From contig JAUNUE010000024.1 in NCBI GenBank assembly GCA_030538335.1, forward strand, positions 1 through 14,821: a stretch of 14,821 bases of DNA, in the 5' to 3' direction. A program made the position numbers and the translations under genes. The notes beneath the pieces are model-generated. The model did not search any database. It saw only the letters and a program-made list of their open reading frames with translations, and was not told where the DNA came from. This DNA is from Allobrachymonas sp. Its GTDB lineage: Bacteria > Pseudomonadota > Gammaproteobacteria > Burkholderiales > Burkholderiaceae_C. Positions 7,255-14,821 of the stretch are shown one piece after another. Numbering within the stretch: position 1 is the first letter of the stretch; each line of letters starts with the position of its first letter.

Positions 7255-8226
7255 TCAGGCCAGCGGCACCGCCGCCACCATGGCGCGGACTTGCTCCAGC
7301 GCGCCGCGTCCGGCGTGGCTTACGGGAATCAGCCGGTGTGCGGCTGTTTGCGGCAAGATGGCCTGGATGTCATCCGGTGTTGCATAGTTGCGTTCCGCCA
7401 GCAGGGCGCGTGCCTTGGCGGCACGCAAAATGCCCAAGCCCGCACGCGGACTCAACCCTTGTTCAAACCACTGGCCGTTGCGTGTGGCGTCAAGCAGATC
7501 CTGCAGGTAGGCAATCAGCGGTTCGGCGGCATGGATGGTTTGTACCTGCGTTTGCAGTTGCAGCAGATCGGCAGCTTGCATCACAGGCGGCAGGTCTTTG
7601 AGCAGGTCACGCCGTGCGGTGCCCGTGAGCAGGCCGTGCTCGGCGGTGCGGTCAGGGTAGCCCAGGCTGATGCGCATGAGGAAGCGGTCGAGTTGCGATT
7701 CGGGCAGGGGCTGCGTGCCGCGGCTTTCCAGCGGGTTTTGCGTGGCCAGCACAAAAAATGGTTCGGGCAGGGGGTAGCTGCGGCCTTCCACACTGACCTG
7801 GCGTTCTTCCATGGCTTCGAGCAGGGCGCTTTGCGCCTTGGGGCTGGCGCGGTTGATTTCGTCGGCCAGCAGCACCTGGGCAAACACCGGGCCGGGGTGA
7901 AAAACGAATTGCTCCTTGTTGCGCTCGTAGACAGATACGCCGGTCAGGTCACTCGGCATCAGGTCGGCGGTGAACTGTACCCGCGAAAACTGCAGGCCCA
8001 TGCTGTGTGCCAGCGCATGCGCCAGCGTGGTTTTTCCTACGCCCGGCGCATCTTCAATCAGCAAATGGCCGCCTGCCAGCAGGCAGATAACGGCATCGGC
8101 CACAACTTCGGGTTTGCCGAGGATGATCTGGTTGAGCTGTTGCAGCAGGGCTGGCAGGCGTGCTGTGGCGTCGGCACCATCTGCCGGAACCGATGACGGA
8201 AGGGGTGGGGCAAGTGGGGTACGCAT
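7255..8226 (-). CDS. MoxR-family AAA+ ATPase
   Basis: This is a 323-residue AAA+ ATPase of the MoxR class, whose members act as chaperones that mature or activate partner protein complexes. It has Walker A APGVGKTT with Lys65, Walker B LLADE with Asp122 and Glu123, the MoxR-typical INRASPKAQSALLEAMEE segment (124-141), and sensor 1 ATQNP with Asn164. The C-terminal part is the AAA lid. The start at 8226 is the first in-frame ATG; the only longer option is a TTG at 8268. No strong ribosome binding site precedes it. It is the first gene of the operon with DUF58 and tgpA and is transcribed divergently from the deacetylase-like gene. Its likely job is to act on those two membrane proteins, which is inferred from conserved context. 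Confidence 0.94.
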   Translation of the reverse strand: MRTPLAPPLPSSVPADGADATARLPALLQQLNQIILGKPEVVADAVICLLAGGHLLIEDAPGVGKTTLAHALAHSMGLQFSRVQFTADLMPSDLTGVSVYERNKEQFVFHPGPVFAQVLLADEINRASPKAQSALLEAMEERQVSVEGRSYPLPEPFFVLATQNPLESRGTQPLPESQLDRFLMRISLGYPDRTAEHGLLTGTARRDLLKDLPPVMQAADLLQLQTQVQTIHAAEPLIAYLQDLLDATRNGQWFEQGLSPRAGLGILRAAKARALLAERNYATPDDIQAILPQTAAHRLIPVSHAGRGALEQVRAMVAAVPLA

Positions 8227-8329
8227 GGGGCCATTATGCGGAGAAAACCCTAATCCGCACAGCAGCAACAGGGCATTAATTCACATTACCATTTGATGAT
8301 GTACACATACCGAGGGAGCATGTACCAAT
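8227..8329. promoter_or_regulatory. Divergent promoter region between moxR and the deacetylase-like gene
   Basis: This 103-base gap must drive both the moxR operon (leftward) and the deacetylase gene (rightward). On the plus strand TTCACA (8280-8285) stands 16 bases before TACACA (8302-8307), a weak sigma-70-like pair. On the minus strand I see no better pair. The GAGGGAG at 8312-8318 is the likely ribosome binding site of the deacetylase, at an unusually long spacing of 11 bases. Confidence 0.35.
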
Positions 8330-9286
8330 ATGGGCGCTACAGGCTACTACACCCACAGTGACTGCCGTTTGCACAATATGGGCGCGCAACACCCGGAATG
8401 CCCGCAGCGGCTGGATGCGATTGAAGACCGCCTGCTGATCACGGGCGTGGGCGACGCCCTGCAGCGGCGCGAACCGCAGCCCGCCAACCTGGCCGAAATC
8501 AAGCTGGCGCACCGGCGCATGTACATCGCTGCCTTGCGCGGTATGGGCGACTGGCTGGCGGAAGACGATATTGCCGCAGGCCAGCCGCAGCATTTTTCGC
8601 TTGACCCCGATACGTCGATGAACAGCAACACCTACCGCGCGGCCCTGCTGGCGGCAGGTGCCGCGGTGGAGGCCACCGATGCCGTGCTTGCAGGTGAGCT
8701 GGAAAACGCCTTTTGCGCCGTGCGCCCACCGGGCCACCATGCCTGCGGCGACAAGGCGATGGGCTTTTGCTTTCTCAACAATGTGGCCATTGCCGCCAAA
8801 TACGCGGTGGCGCGGCACAACCTGCAACGTGTGGCGATCATCGATTTTGACGTGCACCACGGCAACGGTACCGAAGACATCGTGGCGGGCGACGAGCGCA
8901 TCCTGATGGTGAGTTTTTTCCAGCACCCGTTTTACCCCGAAGGCGGCGCTACCCGTGCTGATGCGAACCTGCTCAATGTGCCGGTGGCGGCCTACACCAA
9001 GGGCGAGGCGATACGCGAGATTGTTGACGCGCAGTGGATGCCGCGGCTGGAGGCGTTTGCGCCCGAGATGATTTTCATCAGCGCGGGCTTTGATGCGCAC
9101 CGCGAAGACGATATGGGCCAACTCGGCCTGACCGAGGCCGATTACGAATGGATCACGCGCCGTATCAAACGCGTGGCGCAGCAACATTGCCAGGGCCGCA
9201 TCGTCAGCGTGCTCGAAGGCGGCTACGACCTGAGTGCGCTGGGGCGCAGCGTGGAAGCACATCTGCGCGTGCTGGCCGACGTTTGA
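8330..9286 (+). CDS. Histone deacetylase-like amidohydrolase (class II type)
   Basis: The protein has 318 residues and belongs to the arginase/deacetylase fold family of zinc amidohydrolases, which remove acetyl groups from lysine side chains, polyamines or other small amides. The active site is complete: RPPGHHA (132-138) with His136/His137, DFDVHHGNGT (172-181) with zinc ligands Asp174 and His176, AGFDAH (252-257) with zinc ligand Asp255, and EGGYDLSAL (296-304) with the catalytic Tyr299. Length and motifs fit bacterial HDAH and class II enzymes, and the protein is expected to be cytoplasmic because no signal peptide is seen. The substrate cannot be told from sequence. It stands between a divergent moxR operon and a downstream MscS gene 94 bases away. 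An ATG at 8320 is out of frame, which leaves 8330 as the start. Confidence 0.93.
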   Translation: MGATGYYTHSDCRLHNMGAQHPECPQRLDAIEDRLLITGVGDALQRREPQPANLAEIKLAHRRMYIAALRGMGDWLAEDDIAAGQPQHFSLDPDTSMNSNTYRAALLAAGAAVEATDAVLAGELENAFCAVRPPGHHACGDKAMGFCFLNNVAIAAKYAVARHNLQRVAIIDFDVHHGNGTEDIVAGDERILMVSFFQHPFYPEGGATRADANLLNVPVAAYTKGEAIREIVDAQWMPRLEAFAPEMIFISAGFDAHREDDMGQLGLTEADYEWITRRIKRVAQQHCQGRIVSVLEGGYDLSALGRSVEAHLRVLADV

Positions 9287-9380
9287 GGGCTGACTGGTTG
9301 CCGGATTTGCGTATGTGACGCGGTTGCATGGCAGGGTTTTCGCCTGCCTGTGTCAAAATCGCTGTGTTTATTATTTTTTA

Positions 9381-10742
9381 ATGAAACCAGCCATGAACGA
9401 CAACAACTACGCCGCTACGCTGGAAGAGTGGAGCATCTGGCTTGAAACTGTGCTGCAGCCCAGCACCTTGAAGCAACTCGCCGCGATTGTCGGCATGGGC
9501 TTGCTGGCCTGGCTGGCGGTGTATGCGGTACGCAAATATTGGCAGCGCAGGGTATTCACGGTGGAGATGGGGCCACCGGTCATGCTGGGTGTACGCAACT
9601 ACGATGGCCTGCTGTTTCCGGCCCTGTGGTTCACGCTGACCTATATCAGTTCGCTGCTGATGCAGGTGCCGGTACGGCAATCCATTTTCCGGGTGGCCAT
9701 GCCCATCATCCTGGCGCTGGTGCTGATCCGTACCGGGGCCATCGTGTTGCGCACCACACTGGGCGCCGGGCGGCGCTGGGTGCGTGTGCTGGAGCAAACC
9801 GTTTCATGGACGGTGTGGATCAGCATGGTGCTGTGGGTGACAGGACTGTTGCCCTGGTTCCTTGAGTACCTCAACACCACCGCCATCAAGTTCGGCCCCA
9901 TCAACACCACCTTGCTGGGGCTGTTGCTGGGCTCGGTTTCTGTCGTGGCTTCGTTGTTGCTGGCGCTGTGGGTGGCTTCGTTGGTTGAGGCCCGTCTGCT
10001 GCGTGATGCCCATGGCAGCACCTTGTCGTTGCGCAAGATCATCAGCAATGCCATCCGTGGGGTTTTGCTGTTCCTGGCGCTGCTATTTGGTTTGCGCGCC
10101 GCCAATATTGACCTCACCGCGTTTTCGGTGTTTGGCGGGGCCTTGGGCGTGGGCATTGGCCTGGGCCTGCAGAAAATTGCAGCCAACTACGTCAGTGGCT
10201 TTGTGGTGCTGCTGGAGCGCAGCATCCGCGTTGGCGACATGATCAAGGTGGATGGCTTCGATGGCCGCGTCATCGACATCTCAGCCCGGTTCACGCGCCT
10301 GCGTTCACACAGCGGGGTAGACGCCATTCTGCCCAACGACATGCTGGTCAACCAGCGGGTGGAAAACAGCTCGACCGACCAGCACCGCGTGTGGATCTGG
10401 TTCCCGGTGACGGTCAGCTTTGACAGCGATATCGCGCTGGTACAGCGCCTGCTGGTTGATGTGGCGCTGGGGCAGGAGCGCGTGCTGCGCGACCCGCCGC
10501 CCGCCGCCCATTTGCATGCCCTGGGTGACAACGGCATGGATTTCCGTCTGGGATTCTGGATTGCCGATCCTGAAAAAAGCACCTTGTCATTGCGCACAGC
10601 CATCAATATTGGCATTCTGCGTACATTGAACGAGCACAAGATCGAAATTCCCTACCCCCAAAGGACGGTGCGTGTGCAGATGCCGCAAGCCGCGGCTGGC
10701 TCGCAAGCCACGCTGTTTGCCAACGACGAACCTGGTGCCTGA
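9381..10742 (+). CDS. MscS-family mechanosensitive ion channel
   Basis: A 453-residue membrane channel that would release solutes under hypo-osmotic stress. About six hydrophobic helices (from residue 31 to about 240) precede the pore-lining segment GALGVGIGLGLQKIAANY (253-270), whose Gly/Ala pattern is typical of MscS TM3. The beta domain (IRVGDMIKVDGFDG, and LPNDMLVNQ) and the C-terminal alpha/beta domain ending near IPYPQRTVRV follow. It is longer than E. coli MscS (286 residues) because of extra N-terminal helices, as in larger MscS-like proteins. ATG 9381 is chosen; ATG 9393 and GTG 9315 are in-frame alternatives. None has a good ribosome binding site, and an A/T-rich stretch lies directly upstream at 9367-9380. 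No intrinsic terminator with a T run was seen after the stop; the downstream hairpin repeats could serve. Confidence 0.93.
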   Translation: MKPAMNDNNYAATLEEWSIWLETVLQPSTLKQLAAIVGMGLLAWLAVYAVRKYWQRRVFTVEMGPPVMLGVRNYDGLLFPALWFTLTYISSLLMQVPVRQSIFRVAMPIILALVLIRTGAIVLRTTLGAGRRWVRVLEQTVSWTVWISMVLWVTGLLPWFLEYLNTTAIKFGPINTTLLGLLLGSVSVVASLLLALWVASLVEARLLRDAHGSTLSLRKIISNAIRGVLLFLALLFGLRAANIDLTAFSVFGGALGVGIGLGLQKIAANYVSGFVVLLERSIRVGDMIKVDGFDGRVIDISARFTRLRSHSGVDAILPNDMLVNQRVENSSTDQHRVWIWFPVTVSFDSDIALVQRLLVDVALGQERVLRDPPPAAHLHALGDNGMDFRLGFWIADPEKSTLSLRTAINIGILRTLNEHKIEIPYPQRTVRVQMPQAAAGSQATLFANDEPGA

Positions 10743-10776
10743 AAGCAGGTCTTGATGGGCGCAGGGCTGCAGCCAG

Positions 10777-10808
10777 CGTAGGTTGGGGTGAGCGCAGCGA
10801 ACCCCAAC
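10777..10808 (+). repeat. Palindromic repeat copy 1 (CGTAGGTTGGGG...CCCCAAC)
   Basis: GTTGGGGT and ACCCCAAC pair around a short loop. The element starts with CGTAGG and lies 34 bases after the MscS-family stop codon. It may help end transcription or protect the 3' end of that mRNA. Confidence 0.8.
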
Positions 10809-10859
10809 AAAAACGGGTTGCTGCATAGGGCAATCCGTGGATAAATGATGCTGCTGGAT

Positions 10860-10891
10860 GTTGGGGTTCATTGCATTCACCCCAACCTACG
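10860..10891 (-). repeat. Palindromic repeat copy 2, inverted
   Basis: This is the same sequence as copy 1 but on the opposite strand, with 28 of 32 bases identical. Together the two copies can form one long stem with an intervening arm of about 50 bases. Confidence 0.8.
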
Positions 10892-11043
10892 CGAGCTGAA
10901 TGCAGGTCTTGAAGGGTAGCCAGCGTAGGGCAGAACCTCCGTCAGGAGATTCTGCCGCATGAGCAAGTTTGCACGACAACATGCGTCGGAATCGCTTTGG
11001 GTTCCGACCTACGGCGATTGCTGCATGCCAGTGAAGGGAAGAA

Positions 11044-12270
11044 TCAGGTTAGCTTGTTCAAAGCCTGCTGCAGGTCGGCCACCAGATCTGCAGCCTCTTC
11101 CAGTCCGGTACACAGCCGCACCATCTTGCCGCGTTGCAGGTGCGCGGGCCAGGTGCTGCGGGTCGCTGCAATGCTGGATGTCACCACCAGGCTCATCGGC
11201 CCGCCCCAGCTGTAGCCGATCTTGAACCATTGCAGGCTGTCGCAAAAGGCATCGACCTGCGCCTGGCTGAACCGGTCATCCACAATAATGCTCACGATGC
11301 CTGCGGCCGCGCCTTCGGGCCGTTCAGGGGTGCAGCAATGTTTTTTCCACGCGGCATGCCCTGGCGCATCAGGCAGGCTGGGGTGCAGCACCTGCACGAA
11401 TTGCGCTTGCTGCGCAGCCCATTGGGCGATGGCGCGGGCGTTCTTGTCGGCCTTGCGGTAGCGCAACTCCATGCTGGGCAGGCCGGCCAGAATGGCTTCG
11501 ACATCGTTCATGCCGACGCACAGCCCAAAGTGCATGTGGAAAGTGGCGAGTTTTTCAAACAAGGCGTCGCTGCGCGTCATGATGCTGCCCATGAGCACAT
11601 GGCCGCCGCCGCTGGGGTATTTAGTCAGCGCGTGTACGGTCATGTCCACGCCCAGGGCCTCGGCGCTGCCATCACCTGTGCGCAGCAGGTCAAATGGCGC
11701 AAAGGCCAGCCCCGCGCCCCAGGTGTTGTCAAGCGCCGTCAAAATACCTTTGCTGCGGCACAGCTTGACCTGTTCGATCAGGTCGGGAAACTCCAGCGTG
11801 CCGGAGCCGGCAGCCTCCAGCCACACCAGCTTGGTGGCGGGGGTGATTTTTGCAGCGAGGTCGCTGGTGTCGGTCGCCTCATAGAAGGCAGGCTGGATGC
11901 CAAAGCGCTGCAGATCGGCCAGTGCCAGCGCCTTGTTCGGGCCATAGACGTTGTCGGGCAGCAGGACGTGATCGCCAGGATTGAGCAAGGCGAGATTCAC
12001 GCAGGCAATGGCTGCCAGCCCGCTGGGGGCCAGCATGGCGTGCTTGCCGCCTTCAAGCGCACACAGGCGCTGCTCAAGCAGGTAGCTGGTGGGTGTGCCG
12101 TGCGTGCCGTAGGTGTAATTGCCCCGATCGAGCGCATCGCGGCTGCGTGTTGCTGCAATGTTGGGGAAGAAAATCGTTGAGGCTTTGTGTACGGCCGGTT
12201 GCGGTGCGCCAAAGCCATCAGGTGGCTGGTAGGGGTGGTGGATCAGGCGGGTGCTGCGGTCGGGTTTCAT
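11044..12270 (-). CDS. metC: Cystathionine beta-lyase, PLP-dependent (MetC-type)
   Basis: A 408-residue enzyme of the Cys/Met metabolism PLP family. Such lyases split cystathionine into homocysteine, pyruvate and ammonia in methionine synthesis. The segments TYGTHGTPTS (near the N-terminus), LDNTWGAG, and ALTKYPSGGGHVLMGS with Lys217 as the predicted Schiff-base lysine support this. The DNTWGAG motif favours beta-lyase over cystathionine gamma-synthase, but a related C-S lyase cannot be excluded. ATG 12270 is chosen because the family-typical N-terminus (MKPDRSTRLIHH) begins there; the longer open frame overlaps the upstream gene. It starts 8 bases after the stop of the phosphoribosyltransferase gene, so it is probably co-transcribed with it. 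The ribosome binding site is weak, which is consistent with coupled translation. Confidence 0.9.
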   Translation of the reverse strand: MKPDRSTRLIHHPYQPPDGFGAPQPAVHKASTIFFPNIAATRSRDALDRGNYTYGTHGTPTSYLLEQRLCALEGGKHAMLAPSGLAAIACVNLALLNPGDHVLLPDNVYGPNKALALADLQRFGIQPAFYEATDTSDLAAKITPATKLVWLEAAGSGTLEFPDLIEQVKLCRSKGILTALDNTWGAGLAFAPFDLLRTGDGSAEALGVDMTVHALTKYPSGGGHVLMGSIMTRSDALFEKLATFHMHFGLCVGMNDVEAILAGLPSMELRYRKADKNARAIAQWAAQQAQFVQVLHPSLPDAPGHAAWKKHCCTPERPEGAAAGIVSIIVDDRFSQAQVDAFCDSLQWFKIGYSWGGPMSLVVTSSIAATRSTWPAHLQRGKMVRLCTGLEEAADLVADLQQALNKLT

Positions 12271-12278
12271 GGCCGTAT

Positions 12279-12803
12279 TCAGTCGTTCTGCCGAGCCGCC
12301 AGGTGCTCGGGCCGGATGCTGTCGTAAATCTCGAAGGGCTGGTGGATCCACGGGCTGGTGGGCAGGTTCTCTACCGAATAATCAGGTGCGAAAGTGGATA
12401 CGCCCTTGGTCCACAGCACGGCACTGCGGATATCGGTAATGGCGGGGTATTTGGCGCGCAGCATGTCCATCACGGCGTGTAGCGTTTTGCCAGAGTCTGC
12501 CAGGTCGTCAACCAGCAGCACGCGCCCGGCGATCTGGCCTTTGGGCGTGGTGATGTAGTGGGCAATGTCGAGGTGGCCCTGCTTGGTGCCATGGTCGTCG
12601 CGGTAGGAGCTGGTCGACATGATGGCCAGCGGTACATCAAAAATGCGGCTGAGCACATCGCCGGGGCGCATGCCGCCGCGTGCAAGACACAAGATGGTGT
12701 CAAATTTCCAGCCCGAATGGTGCACCATCAGCGCCAGTTGCTCGATCAACTGGTGGTATTTTTCGTGGCTTACGTAAAGGTGCTTTCCGTCTTCGGTCAA
12801 CAT
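12279..12803 (-). CDS. Purine phosphoribosyltransferase, Gpt-like
   Basis: A 174-residue type I phosphoribosyltransferase, expected to join a purine base to PRPP in the cytoplasm. The PRPP loop VLLVDDLADSGKTL is at residues 95-108. Other family features are LARGG (40-44), SSYRDD (65-70) and a C-terminal WIHQPFE that resembles the WIEQPW of E. coli Gpt. This favours a xanthine/guanine-type enzyme over HprT, but the base specificity is inferred. AAGGA lies about 8 bases before ATG 12803. It sits 32 bases downstream of purA and 8 bases upstream of metC, so salvage is physically linked to AMP synthesis here. Confidence 0.88.
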   Translation of the reverse strand: MLTEDGKHLYVSHEKYHQLIEQLALMVHHSGWKFDTILCLARGGMRPGDVLSRIFDVPLAIMSTSSYRDDHGTKQGHLDIAHYITTPKGQIAGRVLLVDDLADSGKTLHAVMDMLRAKYPAITDIRSAVLWTKGVSTFAPDYSVENLPTSPWIHQPFEIYDSIRPEHLAARQND

Positions 12804-12835
12804 GGGGCGTTCCTTCTCGGGCGGGTGGGGCTGGA

Positions 12836-14230
12836 TCAGGCGGGATTGGCAAACGGATGCTGCCGCATGATCGTATGGTCGCGGTCAGGGCTGGTCGAGA
12901 TCACGTGGATCGGCACGCCCACCAGGTCTTCAATGCGTTGCAGGTAGTGTCGGGCGGCCGCGGGCAGTTGATCGTAGTCGGTCACGCCTGCGGTGGTGTC
13001 GCTCCAGCCCGGTACGGTTTCGTACACGGGTTCGCAGCGGGCAATGTCTTCAGCGCCTATGGGCAGAATGTCTACCGTGGCGCCATCGAGCTGGTAGCCG
13101 GTGCAGATCTGCAGTTCGGGCAGGCCGTCGAGCACGTCGAGCTTGGTGATGCACAAGCCGCTCAAGCCGTTGACCTGTGCCGAACGTTTGAGCAAGGCCG
13201 CATCAAACCAGCCGCAGCGGCGGTAGCGGCCGGTGACCACGCCGCGCTCGGCGCCTACGGTGCTCATGTGGTAGCCGGGTGTGCCTTCTTTTTCCCAATC
13301 AAGCTCCGTAGGGAAGGGGCCACCACCCACGCGGGTGCAGTAGGCCTTGGTAATGCCCAGCACATAGTGCAACAGGCCGGGGCCTACGCCTGATCCTGCT
13401 GCGGCGTTGCCCGCCACGGTGTTGCTGCTGGTGACAAACGGGTAGGTGCCATGGTCCACATCAAGCAGCGTGCCCTGGGCACCTTCAAACAGCAGGTTGG
13501 CGCCTGCCTTGTGGGCGTCGTTCAACTCGCGCGATACATCGGCCAGCATGGGGCGCACCGATTCGGCCTGTTGCATGGCCTCGTTGTAGATCGCATCAAA
13601 ATCCATCTGGCCGTTTTTGACATAGGGCTTGAGTGCGTCTGGCACCGCGATCTTGTCAAAACCCAGATAGGTGGTGAGCACGTGGTTGTGCAGGTGCAGC
13701 AGCTCGCGCAATTTGGCGGCAAAGCGGTCGGCGCTTTTCAGGTCTTGCGCGCGCAGGGCACGGCGGGCAATCTTGTCTTCGTAGGTGGGGCCGATGCCTT
13801 TGCCGGTGGTGCCGATCTTGTCGATGCCGTCTTGTTCGCGGCGGGCTTCGCGGGCGATGTCGAGTGCGGCATGGAACGGCAGAATCAGCGGGCAGGCTTC
13901 GGAAATGCGCAGGCGCGAACGCACCTCAATGCCTGCAGCTTCGAGTCCGGCAATTTCCTTGAGCAGCTGCGCTACTGACAGCACCACACCGTTGCCGATG
14001 TAGCACTTCACGCCGGGCCGCATGATGCCGCTGGGGATGAGGTTGAGCGCCGTTTTCACGCCGTTGATGACCAGCGTATGCCCGGCGTTGTGCCCGCCCT
14101 GAAAGCGCACCACGCCCTGGGCGCTTTCGGTGAGCCAGTCGACCAGCTTGCCCTTGCCCTCGTCGCCCCACTGGCTGCCCACCACCACGACATTGCGCCC
14201 TTGGGCGGCCTGGAGCAAATTCTTGTTCAT
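12836..14230 (-). CDS. purA: Adenylosuccinate synthetase
   Basis: PurA condenses IMP with aspartate, using GTP, to give adenylosuccinate, the first committed step to AMP. The 464-residue protein carries the N-terminal GSQWGDEGKGK (18-28), with Asp23 matching the catalytic Asp13 of E. coli, and GGHNAGHT (45-52), with His51 matching His41. It also has IGTTGKGIGPTYEDK and the GTYPFVTSSN segment. It is a little longer than E. coli PurA (432). ATG 14230 is chosen because AAGGA stands 10 bases upstream and the family core follows closely; the frame is open further upstream into hisZ but without family similarity. The hisZ stop is 56 bases upstream and the phosphoribosyltransferase start 32 bases downstream, which fits an operon. 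Confidence 0.97.
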   Translation of the reverse strand: MNKNLLQAAQGRNVVVVGSQWGDEGKGKLVDWLTESAQGVVRFQGGHNAGHTLVINGVKTALNLIPSGIMRPGVKCYIGNGVVLSVAQLLKEIAGLEAAGIEVRSRLRISEACPLILPFHAALDIAREARREQDGIDKIGTTGKGIGPTYEDKIARRALRAQDLKSADRFAAKLRELLHLHNHVLTTYLGFDKIAVPDALKPYVKNGQMDFDAIYNEAMQQAESVRPMLADVSRELNDAHKAGANLLFEGAQGTLLDVDHGTYPFVTSSNTVAGNAAAGSGVGPGLLHYVLGITKAYCTRVGGGPFPTELDWEKEGTPGYHMSTVGAERGVVTGRYRRCGWFDAALLKRSAQVNGLSGLCITKLDVLDGLPELQICTGYQLDGATVDILPIGAEDIARCEPVYETVPGWSDTTAGVTDYDQLPAAARHYLQRIEDLVGVPIHVISTSPDRDHTIMRQHPFANPA

Positions 14231-14286
14231 GCAGCGAAAATCCTTCTCGAAAACGACAAAAGCAACAACGGAAATACAAAAAACAA

Positions 14287-14821
14287 TCAGGCGCAGACCG
14301 TTTGTACCTGCCACTGCCCATTGTGCAGAGCCAGCACGCGGGTGCAGCGGAATTCTTCGGGGGTGTGATCCTGCCCCGGCAAGGTGACGACCACAGTTTC
14401 TCCCGCCTGACGCAAGGTTTGCACGGCAGCTTGCCATTCGGCGCATGTCTGCCACTGGGTATGGATGGCTTCGCGCAGTGGCCTTGCCTGGGTATGGCGG
14501 GCCAGTGCTTTTACATCAAGGCTGAAGCCCACGGCAGGGCGCGTGCGGCCAAACGCCGCGCCTACTTCATCGTACCGGCCACCGCGCACCAGCGCATCGC
14601 TGCCACCGCGCAGATAGATGGCAAAGCGCATGCCGCTGTAGTACGAGTAGCCTTGTGAATCGGCCAGATCGAACTGCACATGCGCTTCAGGATGCAGGCG
14701 CTCTATATGGCTGGCAAGGCTGCTCAGTTCATCGAGCGCTTGGGTAATGGCAGGCAGCGGGGGCAGGGCCTTGCGGGCGGTTTCAAGCACGGACGCGTCG
14801 CCATACAAGCCCGGCAAAGCC
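14287..14821 (-). CDS. hisZ: ATP phosphoribosyltransferase regulatory subunit HisZ, C-terminal part, cut by the right edge
   Basis: HisZ is a catalytically inactive HisRS-like protein that pairs with the short form of HisG to catalyse and regulate the first step of histidine synthesis. About 178 codons are present; the frame continues past the window edge, so the start is not visible and the TTG at 14817 should not be taken as the start. The HisRS-like core shows YSYYSGMRFAIYLRGG followed by LVRGGRYDEVGAAFGRTRPAVGFSLD, typical of HisZ. The last 80 residues or so correspond to its C-terminal extension. hisZ followed by purA on the same strand is a common Burkholderiales order, which supports the call and the taxonomic guess. 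Confidence 0.92.
   Translation of the reverse strand, partial: ALPGLYGDASVLETARKALPPLPAITQALDELSSLASHIERLHPEAHVQFDLADSQGYSYYSGMRFAIYLRGGSDALVRGGRYDEVGAAFGRTRPAVGFSLDVKALARHTQARPLREAIHTQWQTCAEWQAAVQTLRQAGETVVVTLPGQDHTPEEFRCTRVLALHNGQWQVQTVCA

Larger units (their letters stand above)
10745..11014. repeat. Composite palindromic repeat island between convergent genes
   Basis: The island has four hairpin elements. Two 32-base palindromes, 10777-10808 and 10860-10891, are inverted copies of each other with four differences, both centred in the loop (GCGCAGCG against ATGCAATG). A third hairpin, GGCAGAACCTCC...GGAGATTCTGCC, lies at 10929-10956. A fourth, GTCGGAA...TTCCGAC, lies at 10985-11008 and is followed by CCTACGG. 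GCAGGTCTTGA at 10745 is repeated at 10902, and AGCCAGCGTAGG at 10771 is repeated at 10918, so the island looks like two related units in tandem. Units bounded by CGTAGG/CCTACG resemble dispersed repeats of other betaproteobacteria. Nothing here looks coding. Confidence 0.8.

Noticed and set aside
6336..8196. Long plus-strand open frames opposite the DUF58 and moxR genes
   Set aside because: They are antisense shadows of two well-supported genes, with no family motifs and no ribosome binding sites.
8276..9262. A 328-codon minus-strand open frame
   Set aside because: It is antisense to the deacetylase-like gene, which has all zinc ligands and catalytic residues.

Overview
The window looks like the chromosome of a betaproteobacterium of the order Burkholderiales, probably close to Comamonadaceae. 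The reasons are a G+C-rich core, the minus-strand order hisZ-purA-purine phosphoribosyltransferase-metC, a HisZ-type regulatory subunit, and families of short palindromic repeats. This placement is an inference from gene content, not from a database search. All but one of the genes look like ordinary vertically inherited chromosome.

Layout from left to right. Positions 1-1797 (minus) hold the N-terminal 599 codons of an HrpA-type DEAH RNA helicase that runs off the left edge; its frame stays open through a cluster of palindromic repeats at 1-116. Positions 1798-2316 are a non-coding, partly very A/T-rich stretch that leads into a plus-strand, low-G+C lipoprotein gene (2317-3744). That protein has five Cys-x12-Cys repeats followed by two related domains, and the gene ends in a perfect, probably bidirectional terminator (3758-3785). 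Positions 3786-4008 contain a decayed copy of a repeat that recurs near 10.8 kb. Positions 4009-8226 (minus) are a compact three-gene operon transcribed in the order MoxR AAA+ ATPase, DUF58 membrane protein, TgpA-type transglutaminase. Diverging from it is a class II histone-deacetylase-like amidohydrolase (8330-9286, plus), followed by an MscS-family channel (9381-10742, plus). Positions 10743-11043 are an island of hairpins and repeats between convergent genes. Positions 11044-14821 (minus) are a second cluster transcribed as hisZ (cut by the right edge), purA, a Gpt-like phosphoribosyltransferase and metC.

How the genes work together. MoxR/DUF58/TgpA is a known association in which the AAA+ ATPase probably acts as a chaperone for the two membrane proteins at the cell envelope. 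The hisZ-purA-phosphoribosyltransferase part groups nucleotide metabolism: HisZ and the phosphoribosyltransferase both relate to PRPP-consuming reactions, and PurA commits IMP to AMP. metC follows at a spacing of 8 bases.

I found no tRNA, rRNA, CRISPR array, transposase, integrase or recognisable defence system. The items most worth following up are the unrecognised repeat-bearing lipoprotein, the palindromic repeat read in frame inside hrpA, and the related palindromes at 3.87 kb and 10.8 kb.
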